Position numbers and translations under genes: made by a program. Below are positions 23,214 to 34,765 of a stretch of DNA of 64,000 nucleotides, one piece after another. Numbering within the stretch: the first letter of the stretch is position 1; each line of letters starts with the position of its first letter. The DNA is from Abelmoschus esculentus (lineage: Eukaryota; Streptophyta; Magnoliopsida; Malvales; Malvaceae). The stretch is taken from positions 16,446,001-16,510,000 of the forward strand of contig JAUCBN010000011.1 of NCBI GenBank assembly GCA_035048815.1, given 5' to 3'. The notes beneath the pieces are model-generated. The model was given only the letters and a program-made list of their open reading frames with translations, searched no databases and was not told the DNA's origin.

Positions 23214-24560
23214 TGATAAGTGCCCAAAAGTCCTCATTTTTTTATCATTTCCCTCTCAATTATTGTTAATAAGGATAAATTTAAAGGCGATAATGGATAT
23301 TTCTGTTTATTTTCCATATTTTAGCATCCGTATATTGATTTAATAAATTTATTTATTATTTGGCATAAAACAGATACATATGATGAATTTCTTTTTTAGA
23401 CAGGAATTATATCGTATGACGAACCAAAAGATAGATGTTGAATTGCAGAATAGCACCTGCCACGACAACACTTTTGGAGGCTGCGATAGCAGCATAAAGA
23501 CAACAATTGATGATTGACAGAGAGAGAGAAAAAGTTTCCAAAAGCAACGGATATAAAGCGAGAGAAAGAAGAAGAAGTTTAAAGAGTCAAACGTGGGAAA
23601 GAAGAGTTATTTTAGGAAATAATAATAAAGTTTATTAGTTAATTGAAAGTTGTAATTCCTTTCTTTTAAGAACTCTTTCCCTGCATAGAAGACTTTAACC
23701 TAGGGCTTAGACTATATAAACCCCTTTTAGGTCTATGTTTAGAGGGGAGTCGATTTTACACACACATCATGTCTTTAGCCACCGACCATATTATGTTTTA
23801 ACTTCTTCGGAGGTTTAGATTGATTATGGGGTAGCTAAAGAAGAATGTTGTATTGTTCATGATATTTATTAATGTAAAACTTATTTCAAAGTTTATTCTC
23901 TCTTCGCACTCAACTTTCTTTGTATATGATCTCGAGATGATAAGTATGTGAAAGAAAATCTATTTGTCTAACATCGGGAGAGTTAGGCTCACGAAACGAG
24001 AGAATATGATCTTCGCTCAAGGTCATTGACTAATCTTGTTAAGAGATTAACCGCCCAGGATTTCAACGACTAACAAGACGCATGTGTTTTGTTGTTGTTC
24101 GCCCCTGATTCACGCCGGGAGGCATCATCAAGACGTGGATTTCAACAGTTCTCTTTGCTTAGGGATAAGGAAGAAAGACATAAAAGGATGTTCCGTCGAA
24201 CTATGAAAAGTTGAATTATCGACAAGGCATAATCCCGCCTAGGCAGCTATGGCGACCCTTTGTGCGATCCGTTGAGGCAGCAGTTCAACCCATTGCATTA
24301 ATAAGTGAATAAATAATACAACTGGATTCTCCTCTATAAAGCACTCAACCTAACCTCATCCTTCTTATAATTATTTTCCTGTTAAGTAGTTATATTAGTT
24401 AATTTAGTTAATCCAATTCGAACAATATATTTGTGTTTCTATTATTTCTTAGTGTAGTCTTAAGAAGTAGTGAAGTCGAAACAGTCCCTGTGGGTTCGAC
24501 AACCTAAAGTATTACAATCTGACAAAGGTGGAAATAGATAGGACTTTCGAGCCTCCATCA
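23214..24560 (+). repeat. 3' LTR of the Athila-like element, full length
   Basis: 1,347 bp from TGATAAGTGCCC to GCCTCCATCA. TATA box ACTATATAAACC near 23709. The U5 end carries CCCTGTGGGTTCGACAACC, typical of this group. Preserves the ~400 bp that the 5' LTR has lost. Confidence 0.82.
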
Positions 24561-24761
24561 ATAACTCATAGACCTTAGTCTTAAGAAACCAAGTATTATA
24601 TCCATTTGTCCAATGATTTCCATTTAAATAGCAACTTAAATATCTTATATCATCAATGAGTTTGAGAAGGCATCTTATTGATCAAGTAATCTTACTTGTT
24701 ACTAGCTTTATGTAGCTTATTACATAAGCTAAGCTTTCTTGTTTCGTAAGTCTTTAATATT
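24561..24761. other. Short AT-rich spacer
   Basis: Right flank of the Athila-like element; nothing recognised. Confidence 0.4.
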
Positions 24762-24945
24762 TATAAGTTATTCGAGAATTGTTAGATCTTAAAAGGGAGT
24801 GTAAGTTGAAGGAGAGTATTAGAGTTTTTATTTAAATATATAATTAAAGTATATTTTAATTAGTAGTTTAGATTTACTAGAAGTCTTACTTAAATTAGGA
24901 ATAAGTATTATTTAAATTAAAAAACGTATAATTTTAGTTATATTA

Positions 24946-25151
24946 TGTAAAGAAATAGAAAACTTTGAAGAGATACAGAAACTTTTTGTACTATTTTATT
25001 GTCGAATGAATGATTTTATTTACATAAGCTAATGTCTTTTTATAGGCTTTAGAATAATACTTTGAATAGGATTAGAAGTCCTAATTATTTTAGACTTTTA
25101 ATTCTAATAACATTATCTCTAAGTAATAGATCCTAACTAAATTCTTACTAA

Positions 25152-25185
<34 letters not shown>

Positions 25186-25197
25186 TATAGACTCACA
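24946..25197 (-). repeat. 3' LTR of minus-strand copia
   Basis: Pairs with 29384-29640. It contains a longer TA microsatellite (25155-25183) than its partner, so the run has expanded here or contracted there. Confidence 0.88.
25155..25183. repeat. TA dinucleotide run
   Basis: About 29 bp of uninterrupted TA within the LTR. Confidence 0.9.
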
Positions 25198-25279
25198 GTC
25201 CCCCTCAAGCTGGAAAATATACATTGTATAATCCCAGCTTGTATTTGAACTTTTCAAAAGAAACTTTTTTGCAAATACT

Positions 25280-28200
25280 CTATATTCTGCCTCTGCACTC
25301 TGCCCTGCTTCTTGAAACCACTGTTTGCATCTTGCTTTTCCAAGTGACCAAGTTTCCCCAAACAAAAGAACAACATCCTCTAGTCGATCTTCTATTTGTC
25401 AACTCACTTGCCCATCTAGAGTCTGTAAAGATCTTTACTGTCTTGTCCATTGTTTTCTTAAACATTAAACCATGTCCTGGTGTCCCTTTGAGATATCTTA
25501 AAATCCTCTTCACAGCTTCCATGTTTTCTTCAGTAGGACTAGTCATATACTGGCTAACAATATTAACTGGAAAAGCTATGTCCGTTCTGGTTAGGGATAA
25601 ATAAATTAAATTCCCAACTAACCTTTGATACTAGAATCACCTTAGCTAAATTTCAAGCCTGCATCCATAGGGGTTTCGATAGGTTTGCAACCTAACGTTC
25701 CAGTTTTAGTAAGTCTAGGACATACTTTCTTTGATTAATGACCAAACCTTTATTTGATATGGCTACTTTCACGCCTAAGAAATATCTAAGCTTTCCTAGT
25801 TCTTTAATCTCAAATTCTTTGCTCAACAAATTTTTTAGATGATTTATTTCTTCCTCATCATTTTTTTTGAAAGGTTTTCTTCCTCATCATCACCTATCAA
25901 AATTATATCATCCACATACACTATTAAGATAGCCCTTTTGTTGTTAAAAGTTACCTTAAAAATTAATGTATGGTCTGCTAGGGACTGTTGATAGCCATTC
26001 TTAAGAATAACTCTTGTGAATCTGTCAAACCATGCTCTCGGAGATTGTTTTAATCTATAGAGTGATTTTTCTAGTCGACAAACATTCTTCTCACAATCTG
26101 CAAACTCTAAGCCTAGTGGAATTTTCATATACACATCCACCTCTAACTTTCCATTAAGAAAGAAATTCTTAATGTCCAATTGGTGTAGTTTTCAGTCACT
26201 ATTCACAGCCAAGCTCATCAATACTCTGACAGTGTTTAATTTGGCTACTAGAAAAAAAAATCTCCTTATAGTCAACTCCATAAGTCTGTGTGAAACCTTT
26301 AGCCACCAATCTAGCTTTGTATCTATGCACACTCCCATTGATATTGTATTTAATGGCAAAGACCCATTTGCAGCCCACTGGTTTCTTGCTTTATGGAAAA
26401 TCAACAATAGACCAAGTTCCATTCTTTTCTAGTGCTTCAACTTCTTATTCAACAACCTTCTTTCACTTAGGATTCTTTAATGCCTCCTCAATATTTGTAG
26501 GTATTTGTTCTTCATCTAAATAAATTATAAAAACTTTGAAAGATGACATTAATTTTTCATAACCAACATACCTTTGGATAGGGTGTTTGTTTCATACACT
26601 CTTTAACCCTTTTTCTTTTAGCAATAGGCGGATATTCAAACTCAAGTAAGTGGGAGGGAATCTCAGTTACCTAATTACCTATTGTATCTTCATTGGTAGT
26701 TAGATTCAAGTATAATTTTCGATAAGTATCAAATTGCAAAATAGTCTATAGGATAGATTTTTTCTTTTGGTGTAAACTTGTATTTCTTTAGGAGGATTAA
26801 GAGTAGGATTAGGTGAGGTATGAGAAGTTATAGGTGTAGTCTATGGTTATGGAACTGTTTCTGTGATGATGGGTGAAGTAGTAGGTGATTTGGAAGAATT
26901 TTGAGATTTCAAGGAATTGGGATTTTCAAAAAATAGAGGTGTTGAAAATATTAAAGGATAAACTTGATTTGGTTGAGGCTTGAACACATCCCAATTCTCC
27001 CCCTGAGTTGCAACCTTCAGAAAATAAGGTGCGTGTTTAAAAAAGGTAATATCCACAAAAGAATAAAATTTTCGAGATGGAGGATGAAACCATCTGTAGC
27101 TCTTCTTAAGTGAATAATAACCAAGACACACTTTAAGGATTTAGGGTCAAGTTTGGTTTTAGAGGGATCTATATTTTTAAAAAAGACTATACAACCAAAG
27201 ACTTTCAAGGGAAGGCTAGAATACAGAGGCTTGAAATTAGGAGAACTCTTCAAGAAAACATCCCTAAGTTTCCTAAATATAAGAATTTTACTGGGCATCC
27301 TATTGATGAGATGGGTGGCGATTTATAAGGCTTCACCTCATAAATATTTAGGAACATTATTGGTAAACATGAGAGCCTTAGTGACTTTTAACAAGTGTCT
27401 GTTTTTTTCTTTCTGTAATTTCATTTTGCTGTGGTGTACCAGCACAAGATGTAATATGGACAATACCATATTTAGCAAAAAAAATCTCCTAAGGTTTGAG
27501 AAAATATTCACCCCATTATCAGATTTTGGAACCTTGATTTTTGTAATGAATTGGTTACTGACCATACTGTAAAACCTTTCAAAAATGGATATAACTTTAG
27601 ATTTGTTTGTGAGCAAATAAGTCCAAGTAGTTGTACTATAATCATCCATGAAAGTAACAAACCACCTAACCCTGTCACATTCTTCACTTTAGAAGGACCC
27701 CACATATCACTATGGATCAAAGAAAAAAGTTGTGAAGATTTATAAAGGGATGGTGAATAAGAAAATTTTGTTTGCTTAGAAAGAAGACAAATATGACATT
27801 TAAGCGAACTTGGTTTTTATTAACAAATAAATCAGGAAAGAGTTTTGCAAGATAATAAAAATTAGGGTGACCTAACCTAAAAGGCCATAACATAACCTCA
27901 TCTATTTGTTCTAAAGAAGTAAAACAAGAAATTGGATTAGAAAAGAAAAACTTGTGATTGCTTTGAAGAACATAGAGACCATCTTGCAAGCTAGCACTGC
28001 CAATCTTCTTCCTCGAGTCAAGTGTCTATAAAATACAACGAGAGTCATTAAAATTCAATGAGCAATTGAAATCTTTGAAAAGAATACTAACAAAAAGCAA
28101 GTTGCATGAAAGTTTTGGTACAAATATTACTCCTTCAAGTAGCAAGTCTTTATTAACAACAAGAGAACCACTTCCTTTAATAGGAGATAGAGAGCCATCA

Positions 28201-29345
28201 ACCGTTCTAATTAAGCTTTCAGACCAAATAGGCGTAAATTTGAAAAATAATTCTCTATTACTAATCATATGATCTGAGGCTCCAGAGTCAATGATCTAGG
28301 ATGAAATGTCTTTGGTGGAATGATGTGTAGTAAGAAAAAATTGTTTAGAGTTACATGATTCTTTTACTATGGCTAGATTCTCATTTCTTAGCTTTACAAA
28401 TCTTCCAAATAATCTCTGAAGCTCTTCCATTTGTTGTTTAGAAAAACCACTCGAACCATCACTAGTTGCTGCATTAGATTTAGATTCTCTAGGAGGCCTA
28501 TTGTTGGATGACTTTCAATCTGTTGGTTTTCCATGTAGTTTTCAGTATTTTTCCTTCAAGTGTTCCACCTTTTTGCAATAGTCACACATAACTTTGTCTT
28601 TCCTGGTTTTAACTGAGGTCTGAGTGATAAGGGCAGAACCCTCTATAGGAGTAGGTTTAGGTAGCTTAAAGGACCTTCTATTCTTTTCCCTGCGAATGCT
28701 AAAAAATACCTCTCGAAGTGATGAGAGAGGTTTGCTGCCCCAACTTCTGGATTTTTCTGTATCTCATTCTCTATTGAGGTCATTAAAGAACTGGAAAATT
28801 CTTTTATGAGTTGTAATCCTTTTTTAAAGGGAAACATCAATCGATGTCTTCCACTTATGATTCTCATATAAATCAATTTACAGTCACAAACTGGTCAATG
28901 TGTTGTGAAACACAGTGAAAGTCATCCCTTCTTGTTTAAGATTGACAACTTTGCTTTCAATGTCAAATAATTCGGAGACATTGTCACTGCTGGAGTAGGT
29001 CTCCCTCACAACATTCCAAATCTCACTTGTGTTGTAGAGGAGAAAATTAGTCTCAACTTTAGGGGAAATTGTGTTGATGAGCTAAGACATCAGCTTTCCA
29101 TTCTCTTGAGCCCATCTTTCGAAGTTTGGATATGTAATAGACGGTTGTGGAATATTTTCTGTGACGTAGCCTAGTTTACCTCTTCCAATAAGGTAGAGTT
29201 TGATTGATTGTGACCACTGGAGATAGTTGTGGCCAACTAGTTGATGGCATGTCATAGCTGCACTAGAAACATCTGAAAAATCCTTTAGGCAAGTAGAAGT
29301 TTCTACTATAGATTGTTTCTCGATGGCTATCGAAGAAGAAACCAT
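25280..29345 (-). pseudogene. Copia gag-pol polyprotein
   Basis: Order along the minus strand: gag N-terminus at 29345-29082 (VGHNYLQWSQSIKLYLIGRG); a zinc knuckle near 28575 (CDYCKKVEHLKEKY, the last Cys replaced by Tyr); aspartic protease near 28290 with intact IDSGASDHM; GAG-pre-integrase near 27920 (LGHPNFYYLAKLFPDLF); integrase at 27720-27300 (IHSDMWGPSKV, SDNGVN, EKNRHLLKVTKALMFTNNVP); reverse transcriptase at 26179-25844 with intact YVDDII and LYRLKQSPRAWF; RNase H at 25546-25280 (FTDSRWASELTNRRSTRG). Stops and frameshifts occur in every domain, so the copy is dead. Domain order IN before RT proves copia type. Confidence 0.9.
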
Positions 29346-29383
29346 TGGAATTTTGCGAGATAAGATTGGTTAGACTGATATCA

Positions 29384-29640
29384 TGCAAAGAAAATAGAAA
29401 ACTTTGAAGAGATACATAAACTTTTTGTTCTGTTTTATTGTCGAATGAATGATTTTGTTTACACAAGCTAATGCCTTTTTATAGGCTTTAGAATAGGATT
29501 TTGAATAGGATTAAAAGTCCTAATTACTTTAGATTTTTAGTCCTATTTACTTAAGACTTTTAATTCTACTAATATTATCTCTAAGTAATAGATCCTAACT
29601 AAAATTCCTACTAATACTATATATATCATATAGACTCACA
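29384..29640 (-). repeat. 5' LTR of minus-strand copia
   Basis: 257 bp, TGCAAAGAAAATAG to TATAGACTCACA. It differs from its partner by scattered substitutions and a short extra segment near 29539-29556. The TATA-like CCTATAAAAAGGC is on the minus strand near 29475. Confidence 0.88.
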
Positions 29641-29774
29641 TAATAAAACTTTATATTATCCTATTTAAGGGCTTTCTTTTTATACATTCAGAATTAAGAA
29701 TAATAAGAAAATACAGAGAAATACATTATTCTCTCTAAAAAATATTTATTCATCTTTTTCAAACAACAAATCAC

Positions 29775-30651
29775 TAGGGGTGTTCAAAAATACCCGACCC
29801 GATTGACCCGACCTGACTACCTGAACATAAATAACCGGGTATTTTCCCAAAAAATTTTTTAGGTTCAGGTCGGGTACCCAATCCGTCATTTTTCGGGTCG
29901 GTCCTGAGTCACAATATTGAAAATTTTCGGGTACCCAGTTCCTATTTTTTATTATTTTAAATATAATTATTATTTGAATAAAATAATTAGGAATAAAATT
30001 TTCGGGTACCCAGTTCCTGAGTCACTATATTCTTAAATCAAAAAACTTAATTCCTAAATTTCATTCCCTCAAACTTTAATTTCAAAAAAGAATTAGGAAT
30101 CATTGTAAAAAAATTTTAAGATTTATTGTAAAATAATAAATTTATTTGTTCGAGTTGATAAAATTTAAACTTTATTCGTTTATATATACGTTATATTTGT
30201 ATGTGCATTAACCAAGATAAAAATCAACTAAATATTCTTTAAATATTTAAATCATTAATTTTTATACATTAAAATAAATTAAACTAATTAAAAATATTTA
30301 TAATTTTTTTCTTACGCTTTATATGTTTTAATTCAAACTAGATTATGTAATTTATGTCTTAAATTTTATATTTAAATTATGTAACTAGATTTTAAAATTT
30401 TAGATTTGAATGTTAGATTATGTAATTCAAACTTTTATATTTGTATATATATATTTTTAGGATTGAATTTAAAATTTATAAAAAAAATTAAAATGCGGGT
30501 ACCCGATTATCCGAAGTACCGGGTACCCAAAGTACCGAGTACCCGAAAAAACTAGGTCAGGATATGGGTCATTTTTTTAACTACCCGAACTTCCGGTTAC
30601 CCGATACTTCGGGTACCCGAATACCCGAGTACTCGGATTTGAACACCCCTA
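29775..30651. mobile_element. hAT-type non-autonomous element (MITE)
   Basis: Terminal inverted repeats TAGGGGTGTTCAAAAATACC and (reverse complement of right end) TAGGGGTGTTCAAATCC. The 8-bp flanks are CAAATCAC and CAAATTAC (7 of 8 match), the duplication size of hAT elements. Subterminal GGGTACCCGA words are repeated on both sides in opposite orientation. 877 bp, no coding frame. Confidence 0.88.
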
Positions 30652-30944
30652 CAAATTACTAACCACCATAATTCATTGCATCTTCGGCCACCATATCCCC
30701 TTTCTCACATAGTATCATGAGCCAACAACGTTTTTGACGTCGTCGCCGTTGCTGCCATCTTTAAATTAAAATAGATTGGCAATTCGATTTTTCATATGCA
30801 CATTATTTTTCTTTTCCGCTCTATCATTTGGTCACAATTGTTCTTTGATTTATTCCTCGTTGGAATCTTACATCTCTGTTGAAACATCTACTCAATTAAT
30901 TTTTTGGTTCTCTATTTAATGGTTATATCTTAGGCAATCAAAAA

Positions 30945-31190
30945 GATAGATGAAAAGATTATAATTTAGTCTTAAAAATTATTTGGTTCTATCTAATCCA
31001 TTCATCCTAAAAGATACGAAAAAAGATTATAATTTAGCCTTAAAAAACTATTTGGTTCTATATTATCCATCCAACCTAAAAGAAAGGAGAAAATGTTATA
31101 ATTTATCCATAAAAACTATTTGGTTCTATCTTAGCTATCCATCCTAAAAGATAGAGGAAAATATTATAGTTTAACCTTAAAAACTAAATA
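30945..31190. repeat. 68-bp tandem repeat, about 3.5 copies
   Basis: Unit starts at 30945, 31013, 31082 and 31150. Each has GATTATAATTTAG(T/C)CTTAAA, then CTATTTGGTTCTAT and CATCCTAAAA. Confidence 0.85.
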
Positions 31191-32228
31191 ATATTAAGGG
31201 ATTCTACATCAAAGATCCAAGTTGTAACTCTAGCCTGTCTAATTAATAGCTTGAGAGGGAGTGTAGATTCCTTTGATTACTATCTACATCATTCACATCA
31301 AACCTTTCAATCACGAACTACATGCTAGAGCATTATGTGGAACAAACCTTTTAGGCATGAATTGCATGTTTGAGCATCTCAGGTCAAAGACTCCCGAGAA
31401 TAGGAGTATTTTTCTCTAAGAAGCAACAAAAGGAATATGAGCAGGGCATCACATCCAAAATCTAAGTTGGTGATCTACTATGTTTGTTCACCAACTTAAG
31501 GGGAGTGTAAGCTATTCGAGAAGTGTTAGAGCTTGAAGGAGAGTGTAAGTTAACGAGGAGTGTTAGAGTTTTTATTTAATATGTAATTAAAGTTTATTTC
31601 TAATTAGTAGTTTAGATTTACTACACTCACCTTTTATTTCGATATTATGGGATACCTGAATCTATTTCTACTCCTAGCTTTTGATAAGCTCTGTTCTTTT
31701 ATTCTTTCATATCTAGCCATGTACCTCAAAACGGATAATCAAACATTGCTAACTAATTACTAATAGTTCATTTATTCATAAATATAGTTGAGCCAATCCT
31801 CTAATAGTTGTTTTCATATTAAGTTATTCTATATAGATAACACTCAAACATCCAACTAGATAATCCAAACGTTTATACATACATTTATTTTCTCAGGAAT
31901 AGGGCAGCAAGCATGTAATTCAACATGAATCAATCGAATTTCATATATATATATACACACATTCTTTCAAAGCTGGACAGAAAGCATGTATAATTAACAT
32001 GTTATTTTGTAATCCAATTCACATACATATACATTTATGTTTTATTAAACAACCTATAGTAAGTAACTATCTACCTTAAATAGGATAACACATCAATAAA
32101 AGCAATTTTCATTCGTTCATTATAGATAACTATTGTATCACGATTATATGGCAAACACTTTAACTAAGCACGGACCATCTAGCCTCATCGGTTGAAGGCT
32201 ATCAATGTCCAATGGTTGAGAGTATATA

Positions 32229-32905
32229 CTCTAAAACAGTCCAATATTCATGCATACACATATAATTATCATTGGAATAGTTCTCAAAGCTTTATTTGTT
32301 TAAAATACCATCCCTTTTTACCTTTATAATAATGCAAAAATCCCAACTATAGATATGCATTCATTCATACTCAAAACAAACCATTTCATATATGTATATG
32401 CACTTATGTACAAATTCAAACAGTTCAAAATTTCTCATATATATAAAATAGTCTAACTTTCATATGTACACATATTTATATATCAAAACAGTCTGGTATG
32501 AATTTATCTATGTGCAAAACAATCCAATTATACATATAACATTTTTATGCATCAAAACAGTCCAATGTTTATATTCATGTCATATTGAACCATTATACTC
32601 ACATACATGATTTATACCTCAAAATAACCCCCTATTTATTTTTAGGCATGCAAAACAATCCATAACGTACATAGATCCACGTATTTATCCACAGAACAAT
32701 CCCTATATGCATTCTTAAAACATTTTCCTTATTTTAGTCACTCAAAACTGTCCATATATTTTATTTTACATTTAAAATAGACCATGTATTTTCACATACT
32801 TTCAAAACAGGTCACATAGTTTCTTATATATTCGAAACAGTCTACATATTTTCTCTAGTATTCTTAACAGTCCACGACATTCATAAGCATGCAAAACAGT
32901 CCTTA
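32229..32905. repeat. Irregular array of AAAACAGTCC-like motifs
   Basis: Words such as AAAACAGTCCAA, AAAACAGTCTGG, AAAACAATCCA, AAAACTGTCC, GAAACAGTC and AAAACAGTCC recur about fifteen times on one strand, each followed by an AT-rich spacer of roughly 25-60 bp rich in CATATA. Confidence 0.7.
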
Positions 32906-33693
32906 AGTCAATATTACCTAGCAATTCATTTGATCCCTTTTAGCCACATGATCAGTATTGAGTTGTTGAAACTCTTACTAACATGAATCCTTTTTATTAA
33001 GAAATTCCAGTCGATTCAACTGAAACTAAATTGGTCAAGCAATAAAGGCTTTGACATGTCAGCTATGATCAAAAAGTTGTACAAAGAGTTAAATTTCTTC
33101 TACATCGTATCAGCCACTAGAATCATGAAAGGAAACTACCATTACAATCTTAACTTTAAGATGGAAAAAGAACGAGGACAATAAAATCACCTTCCTCACT
33201 ATGTCGTTTGAGTCAAAGTCATGACATGCACCAAGAATGAACCAAATTTTGCAAGCTTTCTCTCTATTCTCCAAAGAAGCACGGGGACCCGCGTATCTGA
33301 GACGTCCCCGAGATGGGGACGATGCGGGGACGACTGGGGCATGTACCAACTTTATCGGGGACGATAAAAAATAAAATCTTCTTTGAATTAAACTAAATTA
33401 AAGTTCAAAATCAGTTGTAGAATAGATTTTCTTAAAAAATGAAAAATAAATTAAAGTTCTAACATTAAAGTGGGCGAGAATTAAATTATTCGACTTGACT
33501 CGAGGAAAAAATTGACCCATTTTGATACAATTCGACTCGAAAAAAAATTCAAATAAAGTTTGAATTAAGGAATGAAAATTCAAATAACTCAAAATTTTAG
33601 TAATTTGCTTACCAATTTTCATATTCGAGTTGAGTCTGTAAAATTTGCATGATATATTATGTGCACCGTTTTGCCCTATGTATGTGCATGCAA

Positions 33694-33721
<28 letters not shown>
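33694..33721. repeat. AT dinucleotide run
   Basis: About 28 bp of uninterrupted AT. Confidence 0.9.
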
Positions 33722-33726
<5 letters not shown>

Positions 33727-34486
33727 TTTATACAGAAACTTGAACACTCGATTCAAATTTTATGAACTTGAATCAATTTTAAAAATTTCAAATAAGGTTT
33801 GAATCGTAAAATATGACATAGATTTTAAATTTTCGTTCAATTTAACCATTTAATTTTAATTCTTATTATATTATAAATTTTAATAATTTTATATATTATA
33901 TATATTATATTTGTTGTACCCTACCGTCCTCGTACCTTATAATTTTAAAAATTATCTTTTTTGTTCCTACATTCATCCCCATCCCTATATCCATATCCGT
34001 ATCGATGCAACTTAGCTATTCTCGCTCTAGTTTAGCTTCGGTTTGAAATGGGTGGAAATATGATAGGATTGTATGTTTTTCTTTCTTGTGTGCGTAAACT
34101 ACACACAACAGCTGAGACTCTCCTCCCCTTAGCTTTCTTCCTTGATTGACAAGTGTACAAGCCTTTGATTTTTTTTTTTTAATTTTGCATCCAAACAACT
34201 ATCAAATCTAAGGCATTCAATTTAATCCTTTCTTAATGAGTCCCGCACTTATACTTTCAATTTGATCCTAATACATTTGATTGAGCAGTCATGTGAATCA
34301 CTAGAACGATTAATTTAATTATCGAAATTGTGTTTGTATACAAGAATTATTAAAATTTTCAGCATCAAGATAATCCCAACAAAACCATATTCTAGCTCAA
34401 ATTTCATATTCATATAGCACAAAAATTCGATTAATGGCCCAGTGTAGCATATTCCTAGGTCGAAATTTAGGATGTTACAATCACAT

Positions 34487-34765
34487 ATCCATCCGGTGTT
34501 TCACGTGAGTTTGCTAAAGAAGGTTGGAAAGAATCACATTACCTTCATGGATCTTCCAAAATTTATCCTGCTATTGTCCTCGACAAACACATGGTGAAGC
34601 AAAACGACAGGGCGATCACTCAACTCTTATACGGTGGACAAATCTCAGCCCCGAAAGTGCTACCTAAGAAGATTCTCAATGTTGAAGTCTCAATTTCTCG
34701 ACTTTAATCCTTGGAGACAAAGATCAACTCAAACGGAAGGTATTGTCACGAATATACAAGTAAAA
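34487..34765 (+). pseudogene. Chromovirus integrase tail / chromodomain fragment
   Basis: One frame reads HIHPVFHVSLLKKVG, the HPVFHVS block that ends gypsy integrases. A second frame reads VLDKHMVKQNDRAITQLLYG, matching LDRRMIKRDNKVVTQLLVKG of the chromodomain region of the element at 57.9-63.5 kb (near 62872). A third block reads FLDFNPWRQRS against FPNFDPWGQGS there. It is therefore the 3' coding end of an older relative, frameshifted, whose upstream part is missing or lies beyond the LTR relic to the left. Confidence 0.75.

Larger units (their letters stand above)
13596..24560 (+). mobile_element. Athila-like non-autonomous LTR retroelement
   Basis: Two matching terminal segments begin TGATGAGTGCCC (13596) and TGATAAGTGCCC (23214). 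The element ends ...CCATCA at 24560. The flanks are ATAGC (13591-13595) and ATAAC (24561-24565), a 5-bp target duplication with one mismatch. The interior holds a gag-protease pseudogene, a second ORF of the plant transposon protein family, and a G-rich polypurine tract just before the 3' LTR. Reverse transcriptase, RNase H and integrase are absent, so it would have needed a helper. A CACTA element later entered the second ORF. Confidence 0.85.
24946..29640 (-). mobile_element. Ty1/copia retrotransposon, minus strand
   Basis: LTRs of ~252 bp (24946-25197) and 257 bp (29384-29640) both start TG(T/C)AAAGAAA and end TATAGACTCACA. The flanks are TATTA (24941-24945) and TAATA (29641-29645), 4 of 5 matching. 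The polypurine tract, read on the minus strand, is TTGAGGGGGAC next to the left LTR. A worn primer-site complement (GACTGATATCA) lies by the right LTR. Total 4,695 bp, a short copia lineage. It sits inside the LTR of an older copia element. Confidence 0.88.
24762..31630 (+). mobile_element. Old copia-type retroelement, opened by two insertions
   Basis: The 5' LTR begins near TATAAGTTATTCGAG (24762). It resumes after the inserted copia element (29646-29766) and after the hAT-type MITE (30660-30709), ending ...TCTCACA, followed directly by TAGTATCATGAGCC, one base different from a tRNA-Met-type primer site. The 3' LTR begins at 31506 (TGTAAGCTATTCGAG) behind a polypurine AACTTAAGGGGAG and is cut off at about 31630. 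The interior (30724-31492) has no gag or pol, only repeats, so this is a small or deleted non-autonomous element. Confidence 0.7.
31631..34479 (-). repeat. Del/Tekay-type LTR relic
   Basis: The right edge ends CGAAATTTAGGATGTTACA at 34479, the reverse complement of a TGTAACATCC LTR start. It abuts integrase-coding sequence at 34487, so an LTR was inserted into another element. The left limit is unclear. The body contains the AAAACAGTCC-like motif field, the segment shared with 4.0 kb, a TA run and a GC-rich patch. No gene is seen; an 80-codon minus-strand frame at 33110-33349 has no recognisable content. Confidence 0.5.

Noticed and set aside
24946..29640. An endogenous viral element
   Set aside because: Domain order IN-RT-RH and LTR structure identify a Ty1/copia retrotransposon; there is no envelope or movement-type gene.
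33110..33349. 79-codon minus-strand frame with an Arg/Pro-rich start
   Set aside because: Created by the GC-rich patch; no recognisable domain and no start context.
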